From the NCBI GenBank assembly GCA_012267415.1, contig JAAXGN010000153.1, positions 84,751-148,750 of the forward strand: a DNA stretch of 64,000 nt, read 5' to 3'. This document shows, piece after piece, positions 27,512 to 36,180 of the stretch (its first letter is position 1; every line of letters begins with the position of its first letter). The notes under the pieces were generated by a model, which searched no databases, was not told where the DNA came from, and saw nothing but the letters and a program-made list of their open reading frames with translations. This stretch comes from Candidatus Poribacteria bacterium. Lineage in GTDB: Bacteria; Poribacteria; WGA-4E; WGA-3G. Both the position numbers and the translations under genes were made by a program.

Positions 27512-28276
27512 ATGGCATTTCCAGGATTTGAGTTAAATGACAAAGTCATGCTAATCACTGGATCTGGTAAAGGCATTGGCAAAGGTATTGCAATAGCCGC
27601 TTCACAGATGGGAGCGAAAGTTATCCTCAACAGTCGTACACGTTCAGACTTAGATGAAGTTGCTGATGAGATACGGGCAGCCGGAGGTGAAGCAGAACCG
27701 ATAGTATTTGATGTGAGTGATATGGATTCAGTCGCTGAAGGAGCAAAGTCTGCTATTGATGTGTGGGGAAGAGTAGATGTACTGGTCAACAATGCTGGTA
27801 CAAATCGCCCAAAACCTGCATTAGAACTCACTGAAGAAGATTGGGATGCAATCTACGATCTAAATCTCAAAGGACTATTCTTTCTCACACAAACTCTCGT
27901 TAAACCGATGATTGAACGGGAAAGTGGTAAGATAATTAATATATCCTCAACCATGGGATTAGTCGGTGGTCCACTTAGAACAGCATACTCAGGTAGCAAG
28001 GGAGGCGTAGTGCTGCTAACAAAAGGTCTGGCAGTAGAATGGGCACCACACAACGTTACTGTAAATGCCGTTGCACCTGCATTCACACGTACACCACTTG
28101 CAAATGTGTTATTACAAAGAAAGGAATTTTACGAAGATGTCGTTAGCCGCATTCCAATGGGACGTGTCGGTGAAGTAGATGAAGTCGTCGGAGCTGTTCT
28201 CTTCTTAGCATCTGATGCAGCAAATTGGATAACAGGTCAGACAATCGCAGTCGATGGGGGTTGGGTTGCATGGTAA
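27512..28276 (+). CDS. short-chain dehydrogenase/reductase (FabG-like)
   Basis: 254 residues from ATG 27512 with GGAGG about seven bases before. Classical SDR: cofactor loop TGSGKGIGKGIA (16-27), NNAG (93-96) and catalytic S146, Y159, K163 (Y-x3-K in YSGSK). The Asn143 in INISS completes the tetrad. NSRTRSDLD after beta-2 suggests NADP preference. Could be a 3-oxoacyl-ACP reductase, gluconate 5-dehydrogenase or sugar-alcohol enzyme; the family alone does not say. Likely co-transcribed with folD. Confidence 0.88.
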   Translation: MAFPGFELNDKVMLITGSGKGIGKGIAIAASQMGAKVILNSRTRSDLDEVADEIRAAGGEAEPIVFDVSDMDSVAEGAKSAIDVWGRVDVLVNNAGTNRPKPALELTEEDWDAIYDLNLKGLFFLTQTLVKPMIERESGKIINISSTMGLVGGPLRTAYSGSKGGVVLLTKGLAVEWAPHNVTVNAVAPAFTRTPLANVLLQRKEFYEDVVSRIPMGRVGEVDEVVGAVLFLASDAANWITGQTIAVDGGWVAW

Positions 28277-28359
28277 TCTAAAATTCATCTAACGACACAG
28301 AAATCAATCCAATAACCATCTAACAACAGAGAAATCAATCCAAAATTAGGAGAATATTT

Positions 28360-29457
28360 GTGAAACGTATTTTTGTTTTTCTTGGAATCGCACTCGTGAT
28401 TCTATTACAACTCAATTGTTCATCAGAACAGGAAAAAATCAACAATCCCACGCTAAGTGGTGTGACAGATGACATTAATGCCGCACCTTTAGTAGAGGAA
28501 GTTAATCTTGAGAGTATGTATGAAGATGAAGTTCGCAAACTCGCGACAAAAACACCGGTTCAACTCATCACTGTTATTGAGGGAACCAGTAAAGTTATCG
28601 TTGAAGCGGAATTCCGCAGAGTGGAATCTTCAGGATTCGGATTCCCACTGTATGAATGTGTACTCACAGATGAAGCAGTTCAAGCAATGGGAGGGCTCGC
28701 ACAAGGAATGTCAGGAAGTCCTGTAGGCCCACCAGGTAAAGTCTTCGGTGCACTGGCTTATGGGGAGGCATGGGCAGCAGCACCACACCGGTTTTGGGTG
28801 ACCCCAATCGGGGCAATGGAGGCTACGCTTGAGCATACCACATTTGGTGAATTCCTAAATCCTCCCGCTGCACCAAGTGCCGTTGTAAACCCAACGTATG
28901 TACAGGTCAAAACCCCAATGACTATTACTGGAATTGACAATAGTAGACTTGAACAATTGTCTTCACACCTTAGTGGAACACGATTCGATTCTGTTGAATT
29001 CTATTCCAGAATTGGAGGGGCTCCTGCAGCTACGCCAGCAAACGCATCCCTTAATCTTTCAGCTGGAGACATGATCGGAGTGGCAACTGTAACGGGAGAT
29101 GTCGTTAATTCCATAGGAACCGGAACGGTAACCCAAGTCTATGGTGACAAATTCGTTGCATTTGGGCATGACATGTTCCTTGATGGACAGGTATCTTTAC
29201 CCGTCTATAGAGCCGTAGTAGATGGAATAGTGGCAAACACACGTATTTCATATAAATCATCAACCGTCTACGGTAACCCTATAGGCACTATAACGAAAGA
29301 CTTGAGACCTGGAATTGTTGGAGAACTTGGCCCAGCACCATCTATGATACCTGTCAATGTGATATATCAACCTGTGAACAGTCCAGAACCTATTAGGAAA
29401 CGACATAAGGTTGCCTATGGACAAGAATTATCCCAATTGTTGCTGCAGCTACATTAG
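28360..29457 (+). CDS. SpoIVB-type S55 peptidase domain protein, N-terminal part (frameshifted)
   Basis: GTG start at 28360 with AGGAG upstream. A signal or lipoprotein leader ends at C20 (LLQLNC). The S55 domain has LAQGMSGSPVGPPGKVFGAL (serine of GMSGSP at 116-121), GVTPI-like VTPIGAM, then TGTVTQVYGDKFVAFGHDM with H270, matching S55 proteins in which AFGHP follows the serine block. The frame stops at 29457 after LLLQLH, an un-family-like tail. Reading one base back at about 29425-29429 continues as IIPIVAAATLDAIRMEVSPG into the next ORF, so one base has been lost (or mis-called) and the true gene is 28360-30392. Serine peptidases of this family cleave envelope or secreted substrates. Confidence 0.83.
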   Translation: MKRIFVFLGIALVILLQLNCSSEQEKINNPTLSGVTDDINAAPLVEEVNLESMYEDEVRKLATKTPVQLITVIEGTSKVIVEAEFRRVESSGFGFPLYECVLTDEAVQAMGGLAQGMSGSPVGPPGKVFGALAYGEAWAAAPHRFWVTPIGAMEATLEHTTFGEFLNPPAAPSAVVNPTYVQVKTPMTITGIDNSRLEQLSSHLSGTRFDSVEFYSRIGGAPAATPANASLNLSAGDMIGVATVTGDVVNSIGTGTVTQVYGDKFVAFGHDMFLDGQVSLPVYRAVVDGIVANTRISYKSSTVYGNPIGTITKDLRPGIVGELGPAPSMIPVNVIYQPVNSPEPIRKRHKVAYGQELSQLLLQLH

Positions 29458-29468
29458 ATGCAATACGG

Positions 29469-30392
29469 ATGGAAGTCAGTCCAGGAACAATAGAAGGAAA
29501 TGTTGTCATTAGTTTCAAAGAAACGGATAACGTCTATACAGAATCCTTCCGAACAATTACACCAGACCCGTTTGAATCTATATTAGCAAGAATAAGCGGA
29601 ATCATTGAGCCATTTACGAATAATCTCATTAATGGAGCGGGTAGAGCAACAATTGACGAAGTCAATATCTCAATGATAGATATTCCCTATATTCTTCACG
29701 CTGAGATTACAGACATTCATGTTGTTGGTGAAGTCAAACAAGGTGAAGTCGCAACATTCGTGCTTGAAATGCTGCCACACTGGACTGCTGCTGGAAGATC
29801 GCGTTCAATGTATAGAGAAGTGAAACTTCCCATTCCAGAGAATTTTGTAACAGGTCCAGCGGTAATATCAATGGCTGCAGCAACCGAATACGGTTTTAAT
29901 CCATTCAGTGCACGATTCCCACCTTCACCTGCATCCTTAAATGGTTTTATCAAACAGCTCAAAGATGCACAGTTTGACAGGGGGTTAGTTCTTGTAACAC
30001 TCGCTACTTTAGCAGAAGAACAGATGCCTGAAGAAGCTTCAATAGAAGATCTTTTAGAAGACTTCTTTGCACAGTTTTTGGATACTCTGCTTGAGAACCT
30101 ACCAGTACCGGGTGAAGAAGATCTGCCACCTGATAATGGAGAATTGTCTCCTGGAGACGGAGAACTTCCACCAGGTGATGCTGAGCTTCCTGATGATGGT
30201 GAAATAGTTGTGGAAGAATCTGAAATGATCATAGAGGAACCGATGATGGAAGAAATACCATCTGATACACCTATTACAGGTACGGCACTCATCGTGCAAC
30301 GGTTTATCGTTACCGGTGATACAGATGTAAAAGTAGAAGTGCTTCCAGCTGATGTTGAATTGGATGCAGACGCTGAAGACACAACGGAATAA
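29469..30392 (+). CDS. C-terminal part of the frameshifted S55-domain protein
   Basis: Continuation of the preceding ORF after a one-base shift; coding similarity starts upstream of the ATG at 29469, at about 29427 (IIPIVAAATLDAI). It holds a beta-rich stretch (VTGPAVISMAAAT, VGEVKQGEVATFVLEMLP) and an acidic Pro/Glu/Asp linker at about residues 213-270, ending with a short beta-rich tail. Alone it has no signal peptide or catalytic residue. No independent ribosome site is visible at the ATG, so separate translation is unlikely. Confidence 0.75.
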   Translation: MEVSPGTIEGNVVISFKETDNVYTESFRTITPDPFESILARISGIIEPFTNNLINGAGRATIDEVNISMIDIPYILHAEITDIHVVGEVKQGEVATFVLEMLPHWTAAGRSRSMYREVKLPIPENFVTGPAVISMAAATEYGFNPFSARFPPSPASLNGFIKQLKDAQFDRGLVLVTLATLAEEQMPEEASIEDLLEDFFAQFLDTLLENLPVPGEEDLPPDNGELSPGDGELPPGDAELPDDGEIVVEESEMIIEEPMMEEIPSDTPITGTALIVQRFIVTGDTDVKVEVLPADVELDADAEDTTE

Positions 30393-30410
30393 CGCCTTCA
30401 TCTAAACAAA

Positions 30411-30435
30411 ATGGGGCAACTCTCTGTTGCCCCAT
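30411..30435. terminator. hairpin terminator between convergent genes
   Basis: Perfect 10-bp stem ATGGGGCAAC (30411-30420) / GTTGCCCCAT (30426-30435) with loop TCTCT. The T-run afterwards is weak. It lies 18 bp after the S55 gene. Confidence 0.75.
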
Positions 30436-30462
30436 AAACGTCCCTTTAATGACGTGCCCATG

Positions 30463-30587
30463 TCGGTAGGTGCGATATCCTTATCAATGCAGAATACCAA
30501 ACGCGTATTCTGCCAGATTTACCCAATACGTCGCATTTGAAGGTCTTCGCGTAAGATTCGGTGCGATACGGAAATCGCACCTACCGA
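30463..30587. repeat. 125-bp inverted-repeat element (MITE/REP composite)
   Basis: Perfect 14-bp terminal inverted repeats TCGGTAGGTGCGAT (30463-30476) and ATCGCACCTACCGA (30574-30587). Inside, GCAGAATAC (30489-30497) pairs with GTATTCTGC (30505-30513). GTAG/CTAC lies in both ends, and the right end forms its own hairpin GTGCGAT/ATCGCAC. Related hairpins occur at 61159-61223. No ORF inside. Confidence 0.8.
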
Positions 30588-30615
30588 AATGGCATATATT
30601 GGTTTCATTTTATCC

Positions 30616-31710
30616 TTATTCACACTTAACAGGTGCTCTATCCACGTAACACTTGACGATATTAATGATCAGTTGAATATCCATGCGCGCTGATTCAAGC
30701 GGCGTGTAACACCCTTTGTCAGTTGTAATGCATTCATAAAAATGCCGTAATTCCTGCATAAATGCACTCACCCATTCAATCTTTGGTGTCTTACTGTAGG
30801 TCGTTCCATTCTTATCGATTCCTTGGATTACCACCTCAGATAGAATACCTCTTGAAAAACCGGTAGGATATGAAACCAAAACCCTCTTATCGTCGCCATA
30901 GATTTCCAAAGTTTCCCTAAAGTCCCACAAGTCAGGAAGGTCGACCCAAGTTGCAATGCAGCGAGCACCGTTAGGGAATCCAAAAACAATACTCACCCCT
31001 TGTCCTTCAGACCACACTTCAGCACTAATCACTTCACTGGGAGGACCTAACATCATGCGAAGACTGTATATGTCGTGAATCATACTACCAGAGAGTAGAA
31101 AGAATACACGTTGTGCTTCAGTAGAAACTTCGCCAATGGCATCAATACAAGCGACTTCACGCGCGGATTGTGCTGGGGTAAGAAGCTCCGGTGAAACATC
31201 ATCAAATCGCTCAACATCAAACTGACTTAGATGCAGTTGGTTATTCGGATGTAGATGGTTAATCTGCACAAACCGATAACTATCCATAGAATCAACTTCA
31301 GTTTTTGCAATTTGGAATGCAGGATCGTATACCTTCATATATCCTGCTTGTGCTACCTTATTGGCTTTTTGTTGTGCAGCAATCATCCTTTCAAGCTCTT
31401 GGAGTGAAAAACAGACAGGTTTTTCAATAAACACATGCTTTCCCGCATCAAACGCTGCCAGTGCCACCTCAGTCTTTGGATCCCTATGACACAACAGCAC
31501 TGCCTCAACATCACTGTCTAAAAGCTCGGTATAGTCTGTTACATATTTTGGTACATGAAATCTTCTCGCAGCAGCAGCCGCTGCACCTTCCGATATATCA
31601 CATACGATAGAGACTTCAAATTCTCTATGAAGCTGGTTTAGGTTCGGTAGATGTTGAACCTGAGCGACAGCACCACAACCGATGACCCCAATTTTTACCT
31701 GTCTCATCAT
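30616..31710 (-). CDS. Gfo/Idh/MocA family oxidoreductase
   Basis: 364 residues from ATG 31710, with GAAGGA just upstream on the minus strand; a TTG six codons earlier is possible. N-terminal Rossmann motif VKIGVIGCGAVAQVQHL, the signature EKP in HVFIEKPVCFSLQEL, and the C-terminal substrate domain with SMIHDIYSLRMMLGPP (His and Asp of the catalytic region) and a glycine-rich beta sheet. NAD(P)-dependent sugar or cyclitol oxidoreductase; substrate unknown. It faces the repeat region at 31800-32033. Confidence 0.92.
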   Translation of the reverse strand: MMRQVKIGVIGCGAVAQVQHLPNLNQLHREFEVSIVCDISEGAAAAAARRFHVPKYVTDYTELLDSDVEAVLLCHRDPKTEVALAAFDAGKHVFIEKPVCFSLQELERMIAAQQKANKVAQAGYMKVYDPAFQIAKTEVDSMDSYRFVQINHLHPNNQLHLSQFDVERFDDVSPELLTPAQSAREVACIDAIGEVSTEAQRVFFLLSGSMIHDIYSLRMMLGPPSEVISAEVWSEGQGVSIVFGFPNGARCIATWVDLPDLWDFRETLEIYGDDKRVLVSYPTGFSRGILSEVVIQGIDKNGTTYSKTPKIEWVSAFMQELRHFYECITTDKGCYTPLESARMDIQLIINIVKCYVDRAPVKCE

Positions 31711-32155
31711 CCTGCATCCTTCAGGCAAAGTTCTATTTTTATTAACTATGTTATCATATTACCTAAACAGATGCACCTGATTAATGGGAGAATTCTGACA
31801 ACATTCATGCTTGATTGTACTTCTCTGCACAACATTGATATTGCTGTAGCACATTCATCCTTGATTGTGCCGAACCCCGTTCATCCTTCATTCACCTCTC
31901 CGCGCAGCAGAAACTTTGATATTGCTGTAGCACATTCATCCTTGATTGTGCCGAACCCGTTCACCCTTCATTCACCTCTCCGCATAGCAAAAACCTTAAT
32001 TGCGTTTGTAGCACATTCATCCTTGATTGTGCTTCTTTCTATAACCCTATAGTAACCATAACTTACACGTCCCAATTAACAAAACAGATTGACACATAAC
32101 AAACAGTGTGGTAATCTTAACATATTTAGCAGATAAATGCATTTTATGTGACATA
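31711..32155. other. non-coding gap with 81-bp tandem repeats
   Basis: No credible gene. It is dominated by the tandem repeat array described separately and, before truA, an AT-rich stretch with no clear promoter. Confidence 0.6.
31801..32033 (+). repeat. tandem array, 81-bp period
   Basis: Three copies beginning GTAGCACATTCATCCTTGAT start at 31846, 31927 and 32008, exactly 81 bp apart. The first two units also share a stretch with TTCATTCACCTCTCCGC. Each copy begins with GTAG and can form an imperfect hairpin (CACA...TGTG). A degenerate fragment lies at 31801-31820. Unit length and lack of distinct spacers rule out a CRISPR. Confidence 0.82.
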
Positions 32156-32914
32156 ATGCGAAATATAAAACTTGTACTGGAATATGATGGAACAAATTAC
32201 AACGGTTGGCAGATTCAACCAGATCTTCCAACAGTTCAAGGTACAATAGAAAAGGCATTGACTCAGTTAACGAACAGAAACATAAACATAATAGGTGCAG
32301 GTAGAACAGACTCCGGTGTGCATGCTGAAGGACAAGTGGCAAATTTTCATACAGATTCTACTATACCGCAAGCAGCATTTCAGCACGGGCTTAACTCCGT
32401 TTTACCGCACGATATAGTCGTCTGTGATGTTACAGAAGTAAATACTGACTTTCATGCCCGATTCAGCGCAACAAGCCGAAGATACCGGTACACAATATTG
32501 AATCGGTTATATCCATCTGCTGTTTTACGTAAGACAGCGTATCACTATTCTTCACCGATAGATTTAGACTTAATTCGGTTAATCTGCAAGTCAATTTTAG
32601 GAAAAAATGACTTTACATCCTTTCAGAAAACTGGAAGCGATAGACAGAACCCAAACTGTATAATCTTTGACGCATCTTGTGATAAAAATGGTGATCTGAT
32701 ATGCTTTGAGATTGAGGCAGATTCGTTCTTGCGAGGGATGGTCCGGGCAATCGTCGGGACACTCCTCAAGTGCACAAAACATAGGTCGGATAGCAATACC
32801 AACGCATGTGAACAGTTCCTTGAAATCATGCAAGCCAAAGATAGAGCATTAGCAGGTACTTCTGTTCCCGCACACGGGTTGTCGCTTATCCAAGTCAAAT
32901 ATAACGATCATTAA
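32156..32914 (+). CDS. truA: tRNA pseudouridine synthase A
   Basis: Makes pseudouridine at tRNA positions 38-40. 252 residues from ATG 32156, where the family N-terminus begins (MRNIKLVLEYDGTNYNGWQ). The catalytic Asp is D52 in GAGRTDSGVHAEGQ. Other TruA blocks are FHARFSATSRRYRYTI and the C-terminal SFLRGMVRAIVGTLL. An HD-domain gene follows 12 bp downstream. Confidence 0.95.
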   Translation: MRNIKLVLEYDGTNYNGWQIQPDLPTVQGTIEKALTQLTNRNINIIGAGRTDSGVHAEGQVANFHTDSTIPQAAFQHGLNSVLPHDIVVCDVTEVNTDFHARFSATSRRYRYTILNRLYPSAVLRKTAYHYSSPIDLDLIRLICKSILGKNDFTSFQKTGSDRQNPNCIIFDASCDKNGDLICFEIEADSFLRGMVRAIVGTLLKCTKHRSDSNTNACEQFLEIMQAKDRALAGTSVPAHGLSLIQVKYNDH

Positions 32915-32926
32915 AATGAGGTGTTT

Positions 32927-33937
32927 ATGAATTACGGTCAAGTCTTGAATGAGTTGGAAACGTTGGTCAATGAAACGTTCGGTCTGTGGGAACACAACCG
33001 AGTCGGTTTTCAATGGAGACATTATACGTGGAACCATACCATGCGGGTACGTGCAATGAGTATGGAACTCGGTAGACGAGAGGGGGGTGATGTCAAACTC
33101 TTGGAGGTGGCTGGCACCCTACACGACATAACGAAACGTTATGATGGTGTTATCTTGACAGATGACAACGGGAAACGGATACTTGACAACAACGGATTCT
33201 GGCTAAATGAAACGTTAAGTCCTGCTGGCAAAAACATTGTCACAGAACTATACGACAAACACAATCTTCGGGGTAAGGTACATCACGAGTCTGGGGCAGT
33301 CATCACTGAGAACATCTTGGCTATGTATGATTTTGAAGCCGCGTTTGTGGAAGCCGCAACTTCTGTCGTATTAGCACATTTGAAGCCAACAAATCTCACC
33401 GCTGAAGATTTTAAACTTTTATATGGGAATATTGAAAACCAGATTCTCTACGATGCAGACACGATGGATCCCAACGTAGGGTATACAGGCTTTTTCAGGA
33501 ATATTCACATACATGCCTATTTCGCACTACAACGTGGTAACTTCAATTTAGAGGAATATGTCAGGAATCTACCGCGTTGGATAAATTCCAAACAGGAATT
33601 TGTAGACAAACTACTCACCGAATCCTCACGTGAAGTCGCTCAAGCAAGACAAGACCGAAATCAGCATCTCTTTGCACAGATGGTAGGTGAATTAGATGAT
33701 ATGGAGATAAATCGAAAATACGGATTATTAGGTATTATTGAGTACTTTGTAAGTGAAACTGAAGATCCGCATTTCTTAAATCAACTTGAATATCTCCAAA
33801 CGAAATGGTTACCAGAACGTCAGAAGTGGGTAGATGAAGAAACAACTACATCTGCACGTGAACGTGCCCAGGCTGCAATAGATCGCGTTAGCAACTTCCT
33901 GAATCTACTTGAGAAAGAAGGACGTGGCGAGATATAA
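32927..33937 (+). CDS. HD-domain protein, putative phosphohydrolase
   Basis: 336 residues; start placed at ATG 32927, with GAGGTG just before it (GTG 32921 is within that site). The metal-binding HD motif is in VAGTLHDITKRYDG (about 65-70), with the preceding His in HYTWNHTMRVR and later HHESGAVITEN and VVLAHLKP. This pattern fits HD-superfamily phosphohydrolases acting on nucleotides or cyclic nucleotides, but no GYP or RelA-type signature is seen. The C-terminal half is helical with no recognised domain. It overlaps no neighbour; the PhyH gene begins 10 bp downstream. Confidence 0.8.
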   Translation: MNYGQVLNELETLVNETFGLWEHNRVGFQWRHYTWNHTMRVRAMSMELGRREGGDVKLLEVAGTLHDITKRYDGVILTDDNGKRILDNNGFWLNETLSPAGKNIVTELYDKHNLRGKVHHESGAVITENILAMYDFEAAFVEAATSVVLAHLKPTNLTAEDFKLLYGNIENQILYDADTMDPNVGYTGFFRNIHIHAYFALQRGNFNLEEYVRNLPRWINSKQEFVDKLLTESSREVAQARQDRNQHLFAQMVGELDDMEINRKYGLLGIIEYFVSETEDPHFLNQLEYLQTKWLPERQKWVDEETTTSARERAQAAIDRVSNFLNLLEKEGRGEI

Positions 33938-33947
33938 GGAGTATATC

Positions 33948-34823
33948 ATGAACCAGCAAGAAACAGCTTTACCTGAAGACATTGCGAATAGTCTAACCCC
34001 AATATTGTATCCTGATGATCTCTATCGATTTGATACGGTCGCGAATAGCATTACAGGCGGCTTCTCATCTGTCCGGCAAACAGATATTGAGTATTTTCAT
34101 CAAAACGGATATTTGGTCATTGAGGATGCATTTACAGATAAGGAAATAGAGGAAGCACTGGCAGGTATGGTGTATCTGATGGATGGAAAGAATCCTGATT
34201 TTCGCGCCATACAGTTTGAAGCGAAACTCGCTAAACGCAAGGATGAGATGAAACCGAAAGAACGCCGTGATGCCATTCGCAAGATATTTAACTTCGTAAA
34301 TCATGAATCACGATTGAAAGCACTTTCTGAGCATGAAGGACTCATACAGGTTCTTGAACAAATTATGGGAGATACACCGATGCTGTTTCAAGATATGGCG
34401 TTGGTAAAACCCCCACTGCACGGCACAGAAAAACCCTGGCATCAGGATTGTGCATACTTCAATTTGGCACAGGGCACTACTGTTGTTGGCGTGTGGATCG
34501 CATTAGATGAAGCAACTGCTGAGAACGGTTGTATGCACATCATCCCAGGGTCACATAATGAAGGACCGATGATACACTTCAACCGTAGAGATTGGCAGAT
34601 ATGCGACACTGATGTTCCAATCGCTCGCGACACAATGGTGCCACTTCAACCCGGTGGATGTCTATTCTGGCACGGATTGACTCATCACGGGAGTCCGGTC
34701 AATCATTCATCCAAACGCCGCCGAGCATTACAGTTTCATTATAAACCTGCAAGTTCAGGTGATATTTCTACACAGGACCGGATGGATATATTTGGTAGTG
34801 AAGGCAAAGATGTAGACTGTTAA
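33948..34823 (+). CDS. phytanoyl-CoA dioxygenase (PhyH) family protein
   Basis: 291 residues from ATG 33948 with AAGGAG upstream. Fe(II)/2-oxoglutarate dioxygenase fold: metal ligands H165 and D167 in KPWHQDCAYF, distal His H237 in LTHHGSPVNHS and the 2-oxoglutarate Arg in SKRRRALQFHY. NGCMHIIPGSH is typical of PhyH proteins. The substrate may be a natural product or fatty acid; it cannot be told from sequence. Likely one transcript with truA and the HD gene. A second, divergent PhyH gene lies at 42695-43552. Confidence 0.9.
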   Translation: MNQQETALPEDIANSLTPILYPDDLYRFDTVANSITGGFSSVRQTDIEYFHQNGYLVIEDAFTDKEIEEALAGMVYLMDGKNPDFRAIQFEAKLAKRKDEMKPKERRDAIRKIFNFVNHESRLKALSEHEGLIQVLEQIMGDTPMLFQDMALVKPPLHGTEKPWHQDCAYFNLAQGTTVVGVWIALDEATAENGCMHIIPGSHNEGPMIHFNRRDWQICDTDVPIARDTMVPLQPGGCLFWHGLTHHGSPVNHSSKRRRALQFHYKPASSGDISTQDRMDIFGSEGKDVDC

Positions 34824-34859
34824 TCTTCATATTCCGACCAAAATCTCAAAAAACGATCG

Positions 34860-34933
34860 TAGGGGCGGGGTTTCCCCGCCCGTATATTACAAGTTTCCCA
34901 CCCGTATATTACAGGTTTTCCGCCCGCATATTC
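34860..34933 (+). repeat. REP-like hairpin with tandem tail
   Basis: GTAG (34860-34863) and palindrome GGGCGGGG (34864-34871) / CCCCGCCC (34875-34882), then about two imperfect direct repeats of a CCGTATATTACA-type unit. Family member of 9466-9488. Confidence 0.72.
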
Positions 34934-34967
34934 TGACAGGAAACGATACACCATAAAACCTACTATC

Positions 34968-36020
34968 CTATTTCTGCTCAGGGAACGGTGCGCGAATGTC
35001 ATAACGTCCCTCAACAAAGACAGGTAATTTCCCACCTTCAACCAAGAGATCAAGCGGATTAGGTCGTGTCGTTAAGGGGAAGGTAACAACGTCTTGAAGC
35101 CGCACAGATTCATAAAATGCCATCAGGATTTCAATGGTGCAAAGACCATGCCTACCAGCATTCCGATGTTCATCAACATCACCTTCAATCCATGCTAACA
35201 TCTCAGAAAACTGATTCGGTTCACTTTGCCGCGGTTTGATTGTCTGCCATCCTGCTGCTTTACTGTTCAACACCTCAATTGTTCCATCAGCACCCCGTCT
35301 GAGTTGACCATCATCGCCGTATACAGCATCACCTCTGAGACCAGGACCGGGTAAATCGCTTTCATAAATGCCTCGGATACCGCCTTCAAAGCAGATTTCT
35401 GCCATACATTTATCTTCCGTTCTCACCCTTCTTTCCCAACGATCCGTCTTGCGAGAAACTTGACCAATGAGCCATTGCGGTTCAGGATCGCCAAGGATAA
35501 AACGCATTTCGTCGATTTCATGTGTCCCACGATTCAATAGACCGTGTCCATCCCGTCTTAACATAGTTTGGGGTTGTCCAATTGCCCCCTCTTGAATCAG
35601 TCTACGTGCTTCACAGTTCTGTGGACTAAATCTGCGTTGATGTCCAACGACTAACTTCGTCCCACTTTTTTCGCAAGCATCCATCATGTCTTGTGCATCG
35701 CCAACAGAAGCTGCCATCGGTTTCTCGGTAATAACACCAATCACACCATTTTCAGCGGCTGCGATAGTAGGTTCAGCACGGACACTCTGCCAAGTAGTGA
35801 TGCTTACGATATCAAGTTCCTCTTTCTCACACATTTCAGCAAAATCTGTGTAATGAGAAGGTAGCGATAATTCATCAGCAAACTTCGCAGCGGATTCAGC
35901 ACTGATGTCTGACGCGGAGACGACCTTGGCACGTCCACTACCATTCCAACTACGAGCATGTGCACGACCCATACCCCCACAACCTATTACGCCAACACGA
36001 TATGTTTTTTCTGCCATCAT
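34968..36020 (-). CDS. Gfo/Idh/MocA family oxidoreductase
   Basis: 350 residues. Rossmann motif YRVGVIGCGGMGRAHARSW, signature EKP in ITEKPMAASVGDAQ, then GHQRRFSPQN and NRGTHEIDEMRFILGDPEP (His-x3-Asp of the catalytic domain). The GHQRRF block is typical of inositol-type and bacterial sugar dehydrogenases. GAGGTAAT precedes the two start ATGs on the minus strand. Converges on the PhyH gene. Confidence 0.92.
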   Translation of the reverse strand: MMAEKTYRVGVIGCGGMGRAHARSWNGSGRAKVVSASDISAESAAKFADELSLPSHYTDFAEMCEKEELDIVSITTWQSVRAEPTIAAAENGVIGVITEKPMAASVGDAQDMMDACEKSGTKLVVGHQRRFSPQNCEARRLIQEGAIGQPQTMLRRDGHGLLNRGTHEIDEMRFILGDPEPQWLIGQVSRKTDRWERRVRTEDKCMAEICFEGGIRGIYESDLPGPGLRGDAVYGDDGQLRRGADGTIEVLNSKAAGWQTIKPRQSEPNQFSEMLAWIEGDVDEHRNAGRHGLCTIEILMAFYESVRLQDVVTFPLTTRPNPLDLLVEGGKLPVFVEGRYDIRAPFPEQK

Positions 36021-36180
36021 ATTACCTCATTTTTCAAAAGTTCAAGTTTGAAACAGAGTTTATCAGAAATATACTGCGAATGCAAGGAATATATACATCG
36101 ACATTTTCATAACACTTGACTTAGACAGGAATCTATTATATACTATAATACAAAGAATCGCTGAAATAGGAGATGATACG

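Noticed and set aside
29458..29470. Programmed frameshift at the S55 gene
   Set aside because: No slippery heptamer or downstream pseudoknot was noticed near 29425; a lost base is simpler. It remains open until reads are checked.
29717..30382. A 221-residue minus-strand ORF opposite the S55 C-terminal part
   Set aside because: It is a shadow of the acidic Pro/Glu/Asp-rich plus-strand frame, giving Ser-rich low-complexity sequence without a ribosome site.
31801..32033. Possible CRISPR array because of three regular repeats
   Set aside because: The period is 81 bp with most of the unit shared between copies, the spacers are not distinct, there are only three units and no cas genes lie near.
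31651..32052. A 133-residue plus-strand ORF
   Set aside because: It overlaps the start of the Gfo/Idh/MocA gene on the other strand and consists largely of the 81-bp repeats.
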